A stretch of 64,000 nucleotides of DNA, from positions 186,001-250,000 of the forward strand of contig NZ_BDBU01000023.1 in assembly GCF_001613145.1 (NCBI RefSeq), in the 5' to 3' direction. Positions 15,305 through 24,649 of this stretch are shown here, one piece after another; position 1 is the stretch's first letter; each line of letters opens with the position of its first letter. Below the pieces are notes generated by a model, which did not search any database, was not told the origin of the DNA, and worked only from the letters and a program-made list of their open reading frames with translations. This DNA is from Nocardia jejuensis NBRC 103114. GTDB taxonomy: Bacteria; Actinomycetota; Actinomycetes; Mycobacteriales; Mycobacteriaceae. The position numbers were made by a program, and so were the translations under genes.

Positions 15305-16522
15305 ATGAGTGGCCGGGAGGTCGGCGGTGCGGCCGATGTGTGCGTGGTGGGGCTCGGGCCTACGGGGCGGGGGCTGGCACATCGGGCGATGACGGCGGGG
15401 CTCACGGTGGTCGCGGTGGATCCGCGACCCGAACGACTGTGGGCGCCGACCTATTCGTGCTGGGTGGACGAGTTGCCGGAGTGGGTGCCGGAGAAGGCGA
15501 TCGCCAGTCGGATCGAACGGCCCGCGGTGTGGACCTCGCGGGAATTGCGGATCGATCGGGCCTACTGCGTGCTGTCCAAGCGCGGACTGTTCGAATCGCT
15601 GCCACTGGATGACGCGACCGTGGTGCGGGGACGGGCCCGGACGGTCGAGCCGCATCGGGTGGAGTTGGCGGACGGGACCGAGGTGCGGGCCGCGGTCGTG
15701 TTCGACACCCGGGGGCAGTCCTCGCCGGGCACCCGGCGAAGCGCCAGTGCGCACGGGATTTTCCTCGACGAGGAGACGGCCGCGCCGATGGTGACGCCCG
15801 GTGAGGGCCTGATGCTGGACTGGCGGCCGGAGAACGGAGCGGGCCCGGAGGAGCCACCGTCGTTCCTGTACGCGGTGCCGCTCGGGGACGGCACCGTCAT
15901 CTTCGAGGAGACCAGCCTGGGTCTGCGCGGCGGCATGCCGCAGCACGAGCTACGCAAACGGACCCTGAATCGGCTTGCCGCACACGGGATTCAACTCAGA
16001 GGCGACGAGCCCACCGAGGCCGCGCACTATCCGCTGGACGAGACGCCGCCGAAAGCCGGTCGCGGACAGGTCGTTCCGTACGGCTCGCGCGGCGGGCTGA
16101 TGCATCCGATCACGGGATACTGCGTCGCGGACTCACTCTCGCAGGTGGACAAGGCCATCGACGCGGTGCAACGCGGTGAGGATCCGATCGAGGCGGTGTG
16201 GTCGCGGGAGGCGCGGCTGGTCCACTGGATGCGCATGCGGGGCGTGTACGGACTGGGCCGGCTCACCACCGAGCAGTCGGTCGCCATGTTCGAGGCGTTC
16301 TTCACCCGGCCGCCCCGTCAGCAGCGAGCCCTGTTGTCCGCGCACGACGACTACTCCGCGCTGAGTGCGGCACTGTTCATGACGGTCGCGACCACCTGGC
16401 CGTTCAACTGGCGCTACGACCTGGTCGGCTGGCGTAACCGAAACCGCTGGGTGGGTTGGGATTACGGCCGCCCGGGGACGAACGACCCGCTCCCCCACCA
16501 CGAGGACACCCCGGCCACCTGA
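15305..16522 (+). CDS. Lycopene-cyclase-family flavoprotein
   Basis: 405 residues from the ATG at 15305. The N-terminal Rossmann motif is ADVCVVGLGPTGRGLAHRAM (GxGxxG, FAD/NAD binding), followed by the acidic VDPRPE. Family markers further in are VFDTRG, FLYAVPLGDGTVIFEETSL (the FxEET motif) and GLMHPITGYCVADSL (the HPxTGY motif). Such enzymes cyclise the ends of lycopene to ionone rings in carotenoid synthesis, without net redox change. No other crt gene is nearby, so the exact substrate is open. It converges with an SDR gene with a 12-bp gap, and diverges from the YbaB-like operon. Confidence 0.85.
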   Translation: MSGREVGGAADVCVVGLGPTGRGLAHRAMTAGLTVVAVDPRPERLWAPTYSCWVDELPEWVPEKAIASRIERPAVWTSRELRIDRAYCVLSKRGLFESLPLDDATVVRGRARTVEPHRVELADGTEVRAAVVFDTRGQSSPGTRRSASAHGIFLDEETAAPMVTPGEGLMLDWRPENGAGPEEPPSFLYAVPLGDGTVIFEETSLGLRGGMPQHELRKRTLNRLAAHGIQLRGDEPTEAAHYPLDETPPKAGRGQVVPYGSRGGLMHPITGYCVADSLSQVDKAIDAVQRGEDPIEAVWSREARLVHWMRMRGVYGLGRLTTEQSVAMFEAFFTRPPRQQRALLSAHDDYSALSAALFMTVATTWPFNWRYDLVGWRNRNRWVGWDYGRPGTNDPLPHHEDTPAT

Positions 16523-16534
16523 GGAATATCCCCC

Positions 16535-17563
16535 TCAGACCCAGTTCTCGATCCAGTACTTCCAGATGATCGGCGCGTAGCCCTCCAGCGGCGGAACCTT
16601 GATATCGGTCCCCACCAGCGCCGCGGCGGTGTGCCTGCAATCGAAGTGGCATCCGAATTCGCTGTGCTCGATGACGTCCATGGGCACGCCGACCTGACGC
16701 AGCGCCCAGCCCATTCCGGGTACGCGCATGGTCAGGTCCAGGGTCTGCTTGGGCATGACCTCGACCAGGTGGGGTGCGCCCGCCTCGTCGGCGAAGAGGT
16801 TGAACACCTCGGCCACGCTCTGCTGCCGTGGATCGACCAGGTGGAAGGTGCCGCCGTCAGCGCCGTCCCGGTGCGCGATGTGGTCCAGCGACCGCGCCAC
16901 GAAATCGACCGGCACCATATTGGTTTCACCGAGTTCGGGAGCCACCACCGGCAGTATGCGCGGCAGTTGCGCGGCCATCTTCAGCAGCCGGAAGAAGTAG
17001 TAGGGCCCGCCGATCCGGTCGATCTCCCCGGTGCGCGAGTCCCCGATGACGATGGACGGCCGGTAGATCCGCCACGGCACCGCGCTCTGTTCGCGCACCG
17101 CCTGCTCACCCTTCAGCATGGCGCGCTGATACGGCGAGGACAGCAACTGCCCGACGTCGAACATCTCCTCGGTGAACATGCCCTCCCAGGACCCGGCCAC
17201 CTGCGCGGTCGAAACATGGTGCAGCCGTCCCGCTTCCAGCGCCTCGGCGAGTTCGAGGACGCGACGGGTGCCGCCGCCGGGCGCGACGGCGTCGTAACCG
17301 GCGGCGAGATGGAAGACGTGGTCGATCGAACCGCGATGGGCCGCAATCCAGTCCGAGGAGATGCCCAGCCCGGGCGCGCTGAGATCGCCGCGGACCGGCC
17401 GGATCCGGCTGCCCGCGTCCCAGGCGCGTGTGCACCGGTTGTAGCGCAGCACGGAGTCCTCGCCGGGACGCACCAGCACATGGATGTCCGCGCCGCGTTT
17501 CAGGAGTTCGGGAACCAGAAATCGACCGATGAACCCAGTCGCCCCGGTTACCAGGTAAGCCAT
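16535..17563 (-). CDS. SDR-family NAD(P)-binding reductase (fatty-acyl-reductase-like)
   Basis: 342 residues. Opens MAYLVTGATGFIGRFLVPEL, the extended-SDR TGxxGxxG cofactor motif; an Arg-rich HVLVRPGEDSVLR suggests NADP. Then VRGDLS, VFHLAAGYD and the active-site Tyr-Lys pair YQRAMLKGE, followed by VPWRIYRPSIVIGDSRTGEI, which is characteristic of fatty-acyl-CoA reductase and NAD-dependent epimerase-like proteins. The ATG at 17563 has AAGG upstream; a GTG two codons earlier is less likely. Probable cytoplasmic oxidoreductase of lipid or isoprenoid intermediates, substrate unknown. It ends against the lycopene-cyclase-like gene. Confidence 0.85.
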   Translation of the reverse strand: MAYLVTGATGFIGRFLVPELLKRGADIHVLVRPGEDSVLRYNRCTRAWDAGSRIRPVRGDLSAPGLGISSDWIAAHRGSIDHVFHLAAGYDAVAPGGGTRRVLELAEALEAGRLHHVSTAQVAGSWEGMFTEEMFDVGQLLSSPYQRAMLKGEQAVREQSAVPWRIYRPSIVIGDSRTGEIDRIGGPYYFFRLLKMAAQLPRILPVVAPELGETNMVPVDFVARSLDHIAHRDGADGGTFHLVDPRQQSVAEVFNLFADEAGAPHLVEVMPKQTLDLTMRVPGMGWALRQVGVPMDVIEHSEFGCHFDCRHTAAALVGTDIKVPPLEGYAPIIWKYWIENWV

Positions 17564-17711
17564 GCGCACACCTTAACGTGACGCGCGACACACCTTGTCC
17601 GCGGCTCCGCAAAGGTCCCAAACCTGGCACGTCGGGCGCACTTTCGCGGGCCGCGGACGACGCTGTGAACCCCGTGCCACGGCCGCACCGTGAGACACCC
17701 GCCGAACGACG

Positions 17712-17743
17712 AGGGGCGGCACCCGAATCCGGGTACCGCCCCT
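17712..17743 (-). terminator. Terminator after the ABC transporter operon
   Basis: Stem of 13 bp with one mismatch, AGGGGCGG (17712-17719) with CCGCCCCT (17736-17743) plus an inner ACCCG/CGGGT, and a 4-nt loop. It is 24 bp downstream of the last permease stop. The remaining 17570-17711 contains no gene I can support. Confidence 0.75.
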
Positions 17744-17766
17744 GTCGCAGTCGATGCCGCCTGCCC

Positions 17767-18645
17767 TCAGCGACCCGTCTCGGCCGCGCGCCGATAGCCG
17801 CGCACGGCGGGGTACGCGAAGACGACGATCATGCCGACCGTCCACGCGACCGTCTTGAGCAGCGGGGTGAGGATCGGCCCGTCGTAGGCCAGCCCGCGCA
17901 TGGCGTCGATGGCGGTACTCATGGGCTGGTTCTCCACGGTGGTCTGCAACCAGCGCGGGTACGCGAAGACCGGGACGAATCCGGAATTGAAGAACATCAG
18001 CAGGTTGGTGATGATGCTGACGATGTGCACCAGCATGACGCCCTCGGACAGGGTCGCCAACGCGGTCACCAGCACCGCGAAGCCGATGCCGAACAGCACC
18101 GGGATCAGGATCACCGCGAGGGAGGCCCCGGGCCCGAACCAGAATCGGAACCCGATGGCGATGCCGACGCCGATCACGATCAGCGTGGTGAGGAAGACGC
18201 GAATGGCCTCGGCCATCAGTCGTCCGGTGAGCCCGGCGGCCCGGTGGATCGGCATCGTATGGAATCTGCCGAGGAGTCCGGTGGCCTTCTCACCCTTGAA
18301 TCCGAGTGCGCTGACGATGGAACCGCTCATCGCAGCCACCAGTGTCACCATCGGCACGGTGCCGTAGATGGAGGGTTCCCCGGTGGCCAGGGTGATCGAA
18401 TCACCCAGCACCACACGGAACATGAGCAGGGTGGCGGCCGGGTACAGCACCGTCTGCACGGTGGTGGAGGGGTCGCGCGCCCAGCCCAGCAGCAGTCGCT
18501 TGCACTGGATGGCGCTCTGCTGCGCCCAGACGGTGAGCGCTCGTTCCGAGCGCGGCTTCACCGCGGGCAGCGGCTCGTGCCCGGCCCAGGATTCGGCTTT
18601 CACGAGTTCGGTGGTCGAATCCACGTCGATGACGGAACTGCTCAT
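17767..18645 (-). CDS. DrrB/DrrC-type ABC-2 permease
   Basis: 292 residues from the ATG at 18645, which overlaps the upstream permease stop by 4 nt. Six hydrophobic spans are visible, including VQTVLYPAATLLMFRVVLG, VPMVTLVAAMSGSIVSALGF, FLTTLIVIGVGIAIGFRFWF and VILIPVLFGIGFAVLVTALA. The motif EKATGLLGRFHTMPIHRAAG is the conserved cytoplasmic loop of ABC-2 drug/lipid exporters. An N-terminal cytoplasmic stretch of about 60 residues precedes TM1. It forms the membrane channel with the second permease and the ATPase upstream. Confidence 0.9.
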   Translation of the reverse strand: MSSSVIDVDSTTELVKAESWAGHEPLPAVKPRSERALTVWAQQSAIQCKRLLLGWARDPSTTVQTVLYPAATLLMFRVVLGDSITLATGEPSIYGTVPMVTLVAAMSGSIVSALGFKGEKATGLLGRFHTMPIHRAAGLTGRLMAEAIRVFLTTLIVIGVGIAIGFRFWFGPGASLAVILIPVLFGIGFAVLVTALATLSEGVMLVHIVSIITNLLMFFNSGFVPVFAYPRWLQTTVENQPMSTAIDAMRGLAYDGPILTPLLKTVAWTVGMIVVFAYPAVRGYRRAAETGR

Positions 18646-19447
18646 GATCGCCTCACACTCGCCCAGATCGCCAGCGGCGTGAAGATCACCGCGGTGCCGA
18701 CCAGCCATACCAGCGGCACCCAGAACACATCCCAGGTGACGCCGCCCGCCGCCATGTCGCGCAGCGCGAAGGACAGCTGCGAGATCGGCTGATTGCGCAC
18801 GAAGGGCCGAATCCACATGGGGAAGCCCGATTCCGGCACGAAGCCGCAGGACAGCATGCCGAAGATCAGCGTCGGCAGCGTCAGGGCCTGGCTCAGCGCC
18901 TCCGGACTCTTGGTCATCGATCCCATCCAGTCGCCCGCGATGGCGAGCGCGGTGCCGACCGCGAGCGCGAACGCGCAGAACTGCGCGGCCTGCCCGACGC
19001 CGCTGAATCGGAAGCCGATCATGTAGCCCCAGCCGATGGCCGCGGCGAGCGCGACGACCGAGCGGACCAGGCCCGCGCTGATCCGCGAGGCGAACGGCAC
19101 GATCGAGCCGATCGGCATGGTCTGCATGCGCATGTTCAGACCGGTGAGCGCCTCGAACGCGGCCAGCTGCGCGTTCGACATCATGGTGAACGACATGGTC
19201 TGCAGCACGATGATCGGCATGACGAACTGCGCGTAGTCGATACCGCGGAACTGCATGACGTACTTGAGCGGCAGGTAGAAGCCGAGCGTGAACACCAGCG
19301 GCGTGATCACCGCGACGACGAGTTCGCCCTTGGTGGCCATGGTCCGCACGATGCGGGCGGTCAGCGCCCACCACTGCCGGAAGCTGTTCGGCTTGGATTC
19401 CGGGAGTCCGGCGAACAGGTCGGTGGATCGCTCGAGGGCGGGCGCGC

Positions 19448-19451
<4 letters not shown>
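18642..19451 (-). CDS. DrrB-type ABC-2 permease
   Basis: 269 residues starting at GTG 19451, overlapping the ATPase stop by 4 nt (GTGA). Six spans, e.g. LVVAVITPLVFTLGFYLPL, FVMPIIVLQTMSFTMMSNAQ and SVVALAAAIGWGYMIGFRFS. The loop EALTGLNMRMQTMPIGSIVP is the ABC-2 signature region, matching EKATGLLGRFHTMPI in its partner. A second permease unlike the first implies a heterodimeric channel, as in DrrB/DrrC of drug resistance and phthiocerol lipid export systems. Confidence 0.9.
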
Positions 19452-20476
<1,025 letters not shown>

Positions 20477-20711
20477 CAACTCTCCACTATCGGCTGGGCG
20501 GGCAATACAGTTCGCCCCATGTCGGCGGGTCCCCACATCCCTTCCGGGATGATCCACTCCGCCTGGCGTGATGTTACCGGCGCGACAGATTCGAGGTCTT
20601 TGCTTCGTCAAAGCAGTTATGGCCCGCTGTGTGCTTGGTCACAAACCGGCGAGTTCCTGAATAGCCGCTGATCCAGGCACAGACCGGCTGGTCTGCGGTG
20701 ATTTCGCTACC

Positions 20712-20741
20712 TTGTCGCATCTGCGCCCCGAACCATAGTCT
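20712..20741 (+). promoter_or_regulatory. Promoter of the aldehyde-dehydrogenase-like gene
   Basis: TTGTCG (20712-20717), 18-nt spacer, TAGTCT (20736-20741). The predicted start near 20748 leaves a leader of about 17 nt containing the GGGGGAGAG ribosome-binding site. In the same 288-bp divergent region, TGCTT-TGACG-AAGCA on the minus strand (within about 20600-20615) is a small palindrome upstream of the ABC operon and could be an operator. Confidence 0.55.
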
Positions 20742-20764
20742 GACGTGACGGGGGAGAGCGTTTC

Positions 20765-22288
20765 ATGGGCCACGAGAGGGTAATCATGGCCGAGTCGGCG
20801 CAGCCGCGAGCTGCCGGAGAAGAACCGCCGCGAGCGGCGCGCACCGGGGCGGGGCGACCCAAGGTTCTGACGTCCTACGATCCCCGCACCGGGGAGGTCG
20901 TCGGCGATTTCGCCATCATGGGCGCGAGCGAGCTGACGCGCACCGTGCGTTCCGCGCGCACCGCCGAACAATGGTGGGGCACAATGGGATTCGACAGCCG
21001 CAAGCGCTGGATGCTGGATTGGAAGCGCATCATCGCGCGCGGCACCCGGGAACTGGTGGAGTTGGTCAGCAGTGAGACCGGCAAACCGCGCATGGACGCC
21101 GCCATCGAGGTGACCCTGGCGGTGGAACAGCTGGATTGGGCTGCGCGTCATGCCGAAAGAACATTGAGCCGATCGGGCGGACTGGCCGGCAGGTTCCGGC
21201 GTCACCGGTCCGGAACGGTCGGACACCTGCCGCTGGGCGTGGTCGGCGTGCTCGGGCCCTGGCACAATCCCGTTCTCACACCGATGAATTCGATCGCCAA
21301 CGCCATGGCCGCGGGCAATGTCGTGGTGTTCAAACCGAGCGAGATGACCCCGGGCGTCGGTGCGTGGCTGGCCGACTCCTGGAGCCGGGTGGCCCCGAAT
21401 CAGCCTGTGCTGCAAGTCGTTACCGGCGACAGCACGACCGCGGCCGCACTGTGCCGGACCCGTCTGGACACGATCGCGTACGCGGGCTCGCCCGCCGGGG
21501 CGCGCGAGGTGCGGGCCCTGTGCGCGCAGACCGCCACTCCCCTGCTGCTCGAGCCCGGCGGGCGCGGCTCCATGATCGTGCAGGTGGACGCGCGGCTGGA
21601 CACCGCCGCGGCCGCCGCGGTGTACGGGGCCATGGCCAATGCCGGACAGCAGCCGACCGGCGTGCACACCGTCTACGTGGCGGACTCGGTGTACGAGCCG
21701 TTCCTGGAACTGGTAGCCGATCAGGCTCGGCGCTTGCGACCGGGCGGCGATCGCCGCGCCTCCTACGGCCCGATGACCGTCGAGACACAGATCGAGGTGG
21801 TCCGCCGCCAGGTGCGCGACGCCATCACGCGCGGCGGACGGCCGGTGGTCGGCAGCCTGGAATCGGTGCGCGAGCCGTACATCGAGCCCATCGTGCTGAC
21901 CGAGGTGCCCCAGGTGAGCGTCGCGGTCACCGGTGATGCCGTCGGGCCGGTGCTGATCGTGAACCGGGTGGCCACCATGGACGAGGCCGTCGAGCACGTG
22001 AACGCCGCCGAAAGACCTTTGCCCGTCTCGATTTTCACGCGCGACGTGCGCAACGTGCCGGAATTCGCGCAGCGGCTGCGCACGAATCTGGTCACGGTGA
22101 ACGCGACCCCGGTCTACGGCGTCAACGGCCCCGGCCGCATTCGCGATCCGCAGTCACTGCGCGCATTCGCCCGGCCCCTGACCATCGCCGAACAGCGCCG
22201 CCGCGACCCGGTCCTCGGCACGTTCGACAGCAGCCCCCGCCGCCTGCGAATGGCTCGCGCTCTGTTCCGCATGCGGCACCGGGTGTGA
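20765..22288 (+). CDS. Aldehyde dehydrogenase homologue lacking catalytic residues
   Basis: 507 residues from an ATG with GGGGGAGAG upstream. The overall ALDH fold text is clear: VLTSYDPRTGEVVG, GVVGVLGPWHNPVLTPMNSI, AAGNVVVFKPSEMTPG, LLLEPGGRGSMIVQV, ASYGPMTVETQIEVV, VNAAERPLPVSIFTRD. The general-base Glu (E263 in LLLEPGG) and the cofactor-binding Lys in FKPSE are kept. However, the nucleophilic Cys expected in the GQxC motif is Pro297 (NAGQQPTG), the oxyanion Asn of PWNxP is His (PWHNP, 165-169), and the Glu of ExxFGP is lost (DAVGP). It is therefore probably not an active dehydrogenase: a pseudoenzyme or an altered chemistry. It diverges from the ABC exporter operon. Confidence 0.85.
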   Translation: MGHERVIMAESAQPRAAGEEPPRAARTGAGRPKVLTSYDPRTGEVVGDFAIMGASELTRTVRSARTAEQWWGTMGFDSRKRWMLDWKRIIARGTRELVELVSSETGKPRMDAAIEVTLAVEQLDWAARHAERTLSRSGGLAGRFRRHRSGTVGHLPLGVVGVLGPWHNPVLTPMNSIANAMAAGNVVVFKPSEMTPGVGAWLADSWSRVAPNQPVLQVVTGDSTTAAALCRTRLDTIAYAGSPAGAREVRALCAQTATPLLLEPGGRGSMIVQVDARLDTAAAAAVYGAMANAGQQPTGVHTVYVADSVYEPFLELVADQARRLRPGGDRRASYGPMTVETQIEVVRRQVRDAITRGGRPVVGSLESVREPYIEPIVLTEVPQVSVAVTGDAVGPVLIVNRVATMDEAVEHVNAAERPLPVSIFTRDVRNVPEFAQRLRTNLVTVNATPVYGVNGPGRIRDPQSLRAFARPLTIAEQRRRDPVLGTFDSSPRRLRMARALFRMRHRV

Positions 22289-22306
22289 CCGAGACCGGCC
22301 TCGGAT

Positions 22307-23644
22307 TCAGTCCTGTGCCGCGACCGCGTCCGGGCCGAGCAGGACCGCGCTCATGAGCGCGCTGACCCGGGCCAGCGTGGCGGCGCGGGTGTCGAAGCGC
22401 AGGCGGCGGCCCACGTCGACGACCTGGCCGATGGCCGCGTGCACCCGGAAGCGGGCCTCGACCTGATCGCCCTCGAGCAGGTTGGCCCACTCCAGCACGT
22501 TCTGACGCTGGATGGAGCGCAGCCGATGCTGTTCGGAGGCAGGCAGATTCGAGAACTCGGCGAAGTAGACGGGCAGGATCTCCGGCATGGTGAAGGTCAT
22601 GCGGGCGAAGCGGTCGGCGATCCGCACGGCCGCGTCGGAGCGGCTGGTCGCCTCGGACAGCGCCTCGGCGTTGGCGATCGCCACCCGTTCACCGGTGCGG
22701 TGGAACGCGGCGGCGAGCAGGTCGGCCTTGCTGCTGAAATAGCGGTACACGCTCGAGGCGTTGATCCCCGCGGCCGCGCCGATCTCCTCGATGCTGGCCT
22801 CGTGGTACCCCTGCCGCCCGAAGATGCGAATGGCCTCGGTGAGCAACTGCTCGCGCTTGGAGATGACCGGCAGCCCGCGCACGACCGGATCACCGGGGGC
22901 CGGGGCCGGGACCGGCGGCAGCTCGGAGCGCAGCAGGTCCCAGCTGATGTCGTTGATCAGGTTCGCCAGTCGCGTGGTGGACAGGGCGGTGCGGTGCGCG
23001 GTGATGCTGCCGATGGCGCTCAGCACGGCGGCGGCGCGCAACTGCACATCGGCCGGGTCGGCATCCGGGTACAGCTCGGCGATCGGTGCGGCGACGGTTT
23101 CGTGCAGTTCGGTGTAGACGACGCGAATCCGGGCGCGGTCCTCGGGCTCGAGATAGCGGCGTTCCCAGCGGTACAGCCCGCCTTCGCGGCGGACGTCGAT
23201 GGTGTATTCGGCGATGCCCCGGATCAGCGCGGTGAGTCGCGATTCCGGTTCGAGGTCCGGATTGTCCGAGCTCTGGGCGGCGTCCAGCAATTGCTGCGCG
23301 CCCATCTCCGCGGCGGCCACCAGCAGCGCGTACTTGTTGGTGAAGTGCCGGTACAGCGCGGGGCCGGAGATGCCGACCTCGGCCGCGATCTCGTCCACAC
23401 CGACCGGGTGGTATCCCCGCTCGGCGAACGCGCGAGCCGCGACACGCACGATTTGCGCTTTGCGATTCTTGGGCCGACGTCGCGGACCCGCGTCGCCCTC
23501 GGGCCGGGCGGGCGAGGTGCGGGCGGGCGTGGCCGCGCTCTGCGCGACAGGGCCCCCGGCCTGCGCGGCAGTGCTCTCGACGTGCACGGACGTGCTCCGA
23601 GGCCGCGCGGAAGCGAGTCCCGCCTCGCTGCGATCGGCGACCAT
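22307..23644 (-). CDS. Tandem two-domain TetR regulator
   Basis: 445 residues from the ATG at 23644, with AAGGAG 8 nt upstream; the longer frame has none. Two TetR DNA-binding domains occur in one chain: residues 61-106 (KAQIVRVAARAFAERGYHPV, then VGISGPALYRHFTNKYALLV) and 262-307 (KREQLLTEAIRIFGRQGYHE, then AGINASSVYRYFSSKADLLA). Each is followed by a ligand-binding domain. The first 55 residues are a disordered Ala/Pro/Arg/Ser-rich leader. Double-TetR proteins occur in mycobacteria beside fatty acid degradation genes. Divergent from an enoyl-CoA hydratase, which is the probable target; the ligand may be an acyl-CoA. Confidence 0.9.
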   Translation of the reverse strand: MVADRSEAGLASARPRSTSVHVESTAAQAGGPVAQSAATPARTSPARPEGDAGPRRRPKNRKAQIVRVAARAFAERGYHPVGVDEIAAEVGISGPALYRHFTNKYALLVAAAEMGAQQLLDAAQSSDNPDLEPESRLTALIRGIAEYTIDVRREGGLYRWERRYLEPEDRARIRVVYTELHETVAAPIAELYPDADPADVQLRAAAVLSAIGSITAHRTALSTTRLANLINDISWDLLRSELPPVPAPAPGDPVVRGLPVISKREQLLTEAIRIFGRQGYHEASIEEIGAAAGINASSVYRYFSSKADLLAAAFHRTGERVAIANAEALSEATSRSDAAVRIADRFARMTFTMPEILPVYFAEFSNLPASEQHRLRSIQRQNVLEWANLLEGDQVEARFRVHAAIGQVVDVGRRLRFDTRAATLARVSALMSAVLLGPDAVAAQD

Positions 23645-23674
23645 GCACTTTCTCCTTCTCCGTGACACCGGCGG

Positions 23675-23704
23675 TTGACAGTGCCGGGCGAGCAGACCTA
23701 AGTT
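23675..23704 (+). promoter_or_regulatory. Promoter of the enoyl-CoA hydratase gene, with possible operator
   Basis: TTGACA (23675-23680), 18-nt spacer, TAAGTT (23699-23704), a near-consensus pair. Just downstream lie AGTTAAC and AGTTGAAC half-sites about 12 nt apart (23701-23727), which the divergent TetR protein could bind; the operator reading is weak. Confidence 0.6.
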
Positions 23705-23769
23705 AACCACAATTCGCACAGTTGAACACATCGCGCGGGTTGTTTGCCGCACACGGAGCAGGAGCACTC

Positions 23770-24564
23770 ATGACCGACACTGCGACGACCCCGGGCTACT
23801 CCGCCGTTCTGGACGGGCGTGTCCTGCGCCTCACCATCACGAACCCCAAGCGCAAGAATGCCCTCGATTACGACACCATGGTCGGCCTCGGGGAAACCGT
23901 GCTGGCCGCCCACACCGATCCCGCGATCCGGGTGATCGTGCTGACCGGCGAGGGCGGCGATTTCTGCACCGGCGCGGATCTGTCCGCGACCGCCGCGGAG
24001 AACGCCCGCGGCATCACCCCCGATATGACGATGGTCGCGGCCAACCGCCTGATCAAGGCGATCGTGGAGGCACCGTTCCCGGTCATCGCCCGGGTGCGCG
24101 GCGCGGCCGCCGGCATCGGCGTCGCCTTCGCGCTGGCCGCCGATCTGACCTATGCCTCCGAGGACGCCTATCTCCTGCTGGCCTTCATCAATATCGGCCT
24201 GATGCCCGACGGCGGCGCGGCGGCCATGGTCGCGGCGGCCGCGGGTCGCCCGCTGGCGGCGGAGATGGCATTGCTGGGCGGTCGCCTGCCGATGGCGGAC
24301 GCGGTGACGCGCGGGCTGATCGCCGGTGTCCACTCCGACAGTGAACTCGACGAGAAGGTCGAAGCCGCCGCCGCGAAGCTCGCCCACGGCCCCCGCCGCG
24401 CCCTCGAACTCACCAAGCGCGCCCTCAACAACGCCACCCTGGCCGCCCTGGACGCCGCCTTGGCCGCCGAACGCGTCGGCCAGGTGGAACTGCTGGGATC
24501 CCCCGATTTCGCCGAGGGCGCGGCCGCCATGCTCGGCAAGCGCAAGGCAGTGTTCGCCGAATAG
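23770..24564 (+). CDS. Enoyl-CoA hydratase/isomerase family protein
   Basis: 264 residues from the ATG at 23770, with GGAGCAGGAGC upstream. Crotonase-fold marks: LTITNPKRKNALDYDTMVGL, IRVIVLTGEGGDFCTGADLS (oxyanion-hole region), PVIARVRGAAAGIGVAFALA (second oxyanion-hole turn), then LAFINIGLMPDGGAAAMVAA. The second catalytic position is Asp in MPDGG rather than the usual Glu, common in delta-isomerase-like members, so hydratase and isomerase activity cannot be told apart. Acts on acyl-CoA in the cytoplasm. Monocistronic, with a strong promoter and a terminator, controlled in all likelihood by the divergent double-TetR protein. Confidence 0.88.
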   Translation: MTDTATTPGYSAVLDGRVLRLTITNPKRKNALDYDTMVGLGETVLAAHTDPAIRVIVLTGEGGDFCTGADLSATAAENARGITPDMTMVAANRLIKAIVEAPFPVIARVRGAAAGIGVAFALAADLTYASEDAYLLLAFINIGLMPDGGAAAMVAAAAGRPLAAEMALLGGRLPMADAVTRGLIAGVHSDSELDEKVEAAAAKLAHGPRRALELTKRALNNATLAALDAALAAERVGQVELLGSPDFAEGAAAMLGKRKAVFAE

Positions 24565-24585
24565 CCTCGGGCGCACCGCGATACG

Positions 24586-24621
24586 CGTCTGCCCCGTTCC
24601 GCGCGGGGAACGGGGCAGACG
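24586..24621. terminator. Bidirectional terminator
   Basis: A perfect 15-bp stem, 24586-24600 with 24607-24621, and a 6-nt loop, between the convergent enoyl-CoA hydratase and mntH genes. Confidence 0.85.
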
Positions 24622-24649
24622 TGAGTAGCCGCGAGCTGAGTCTCGACGG

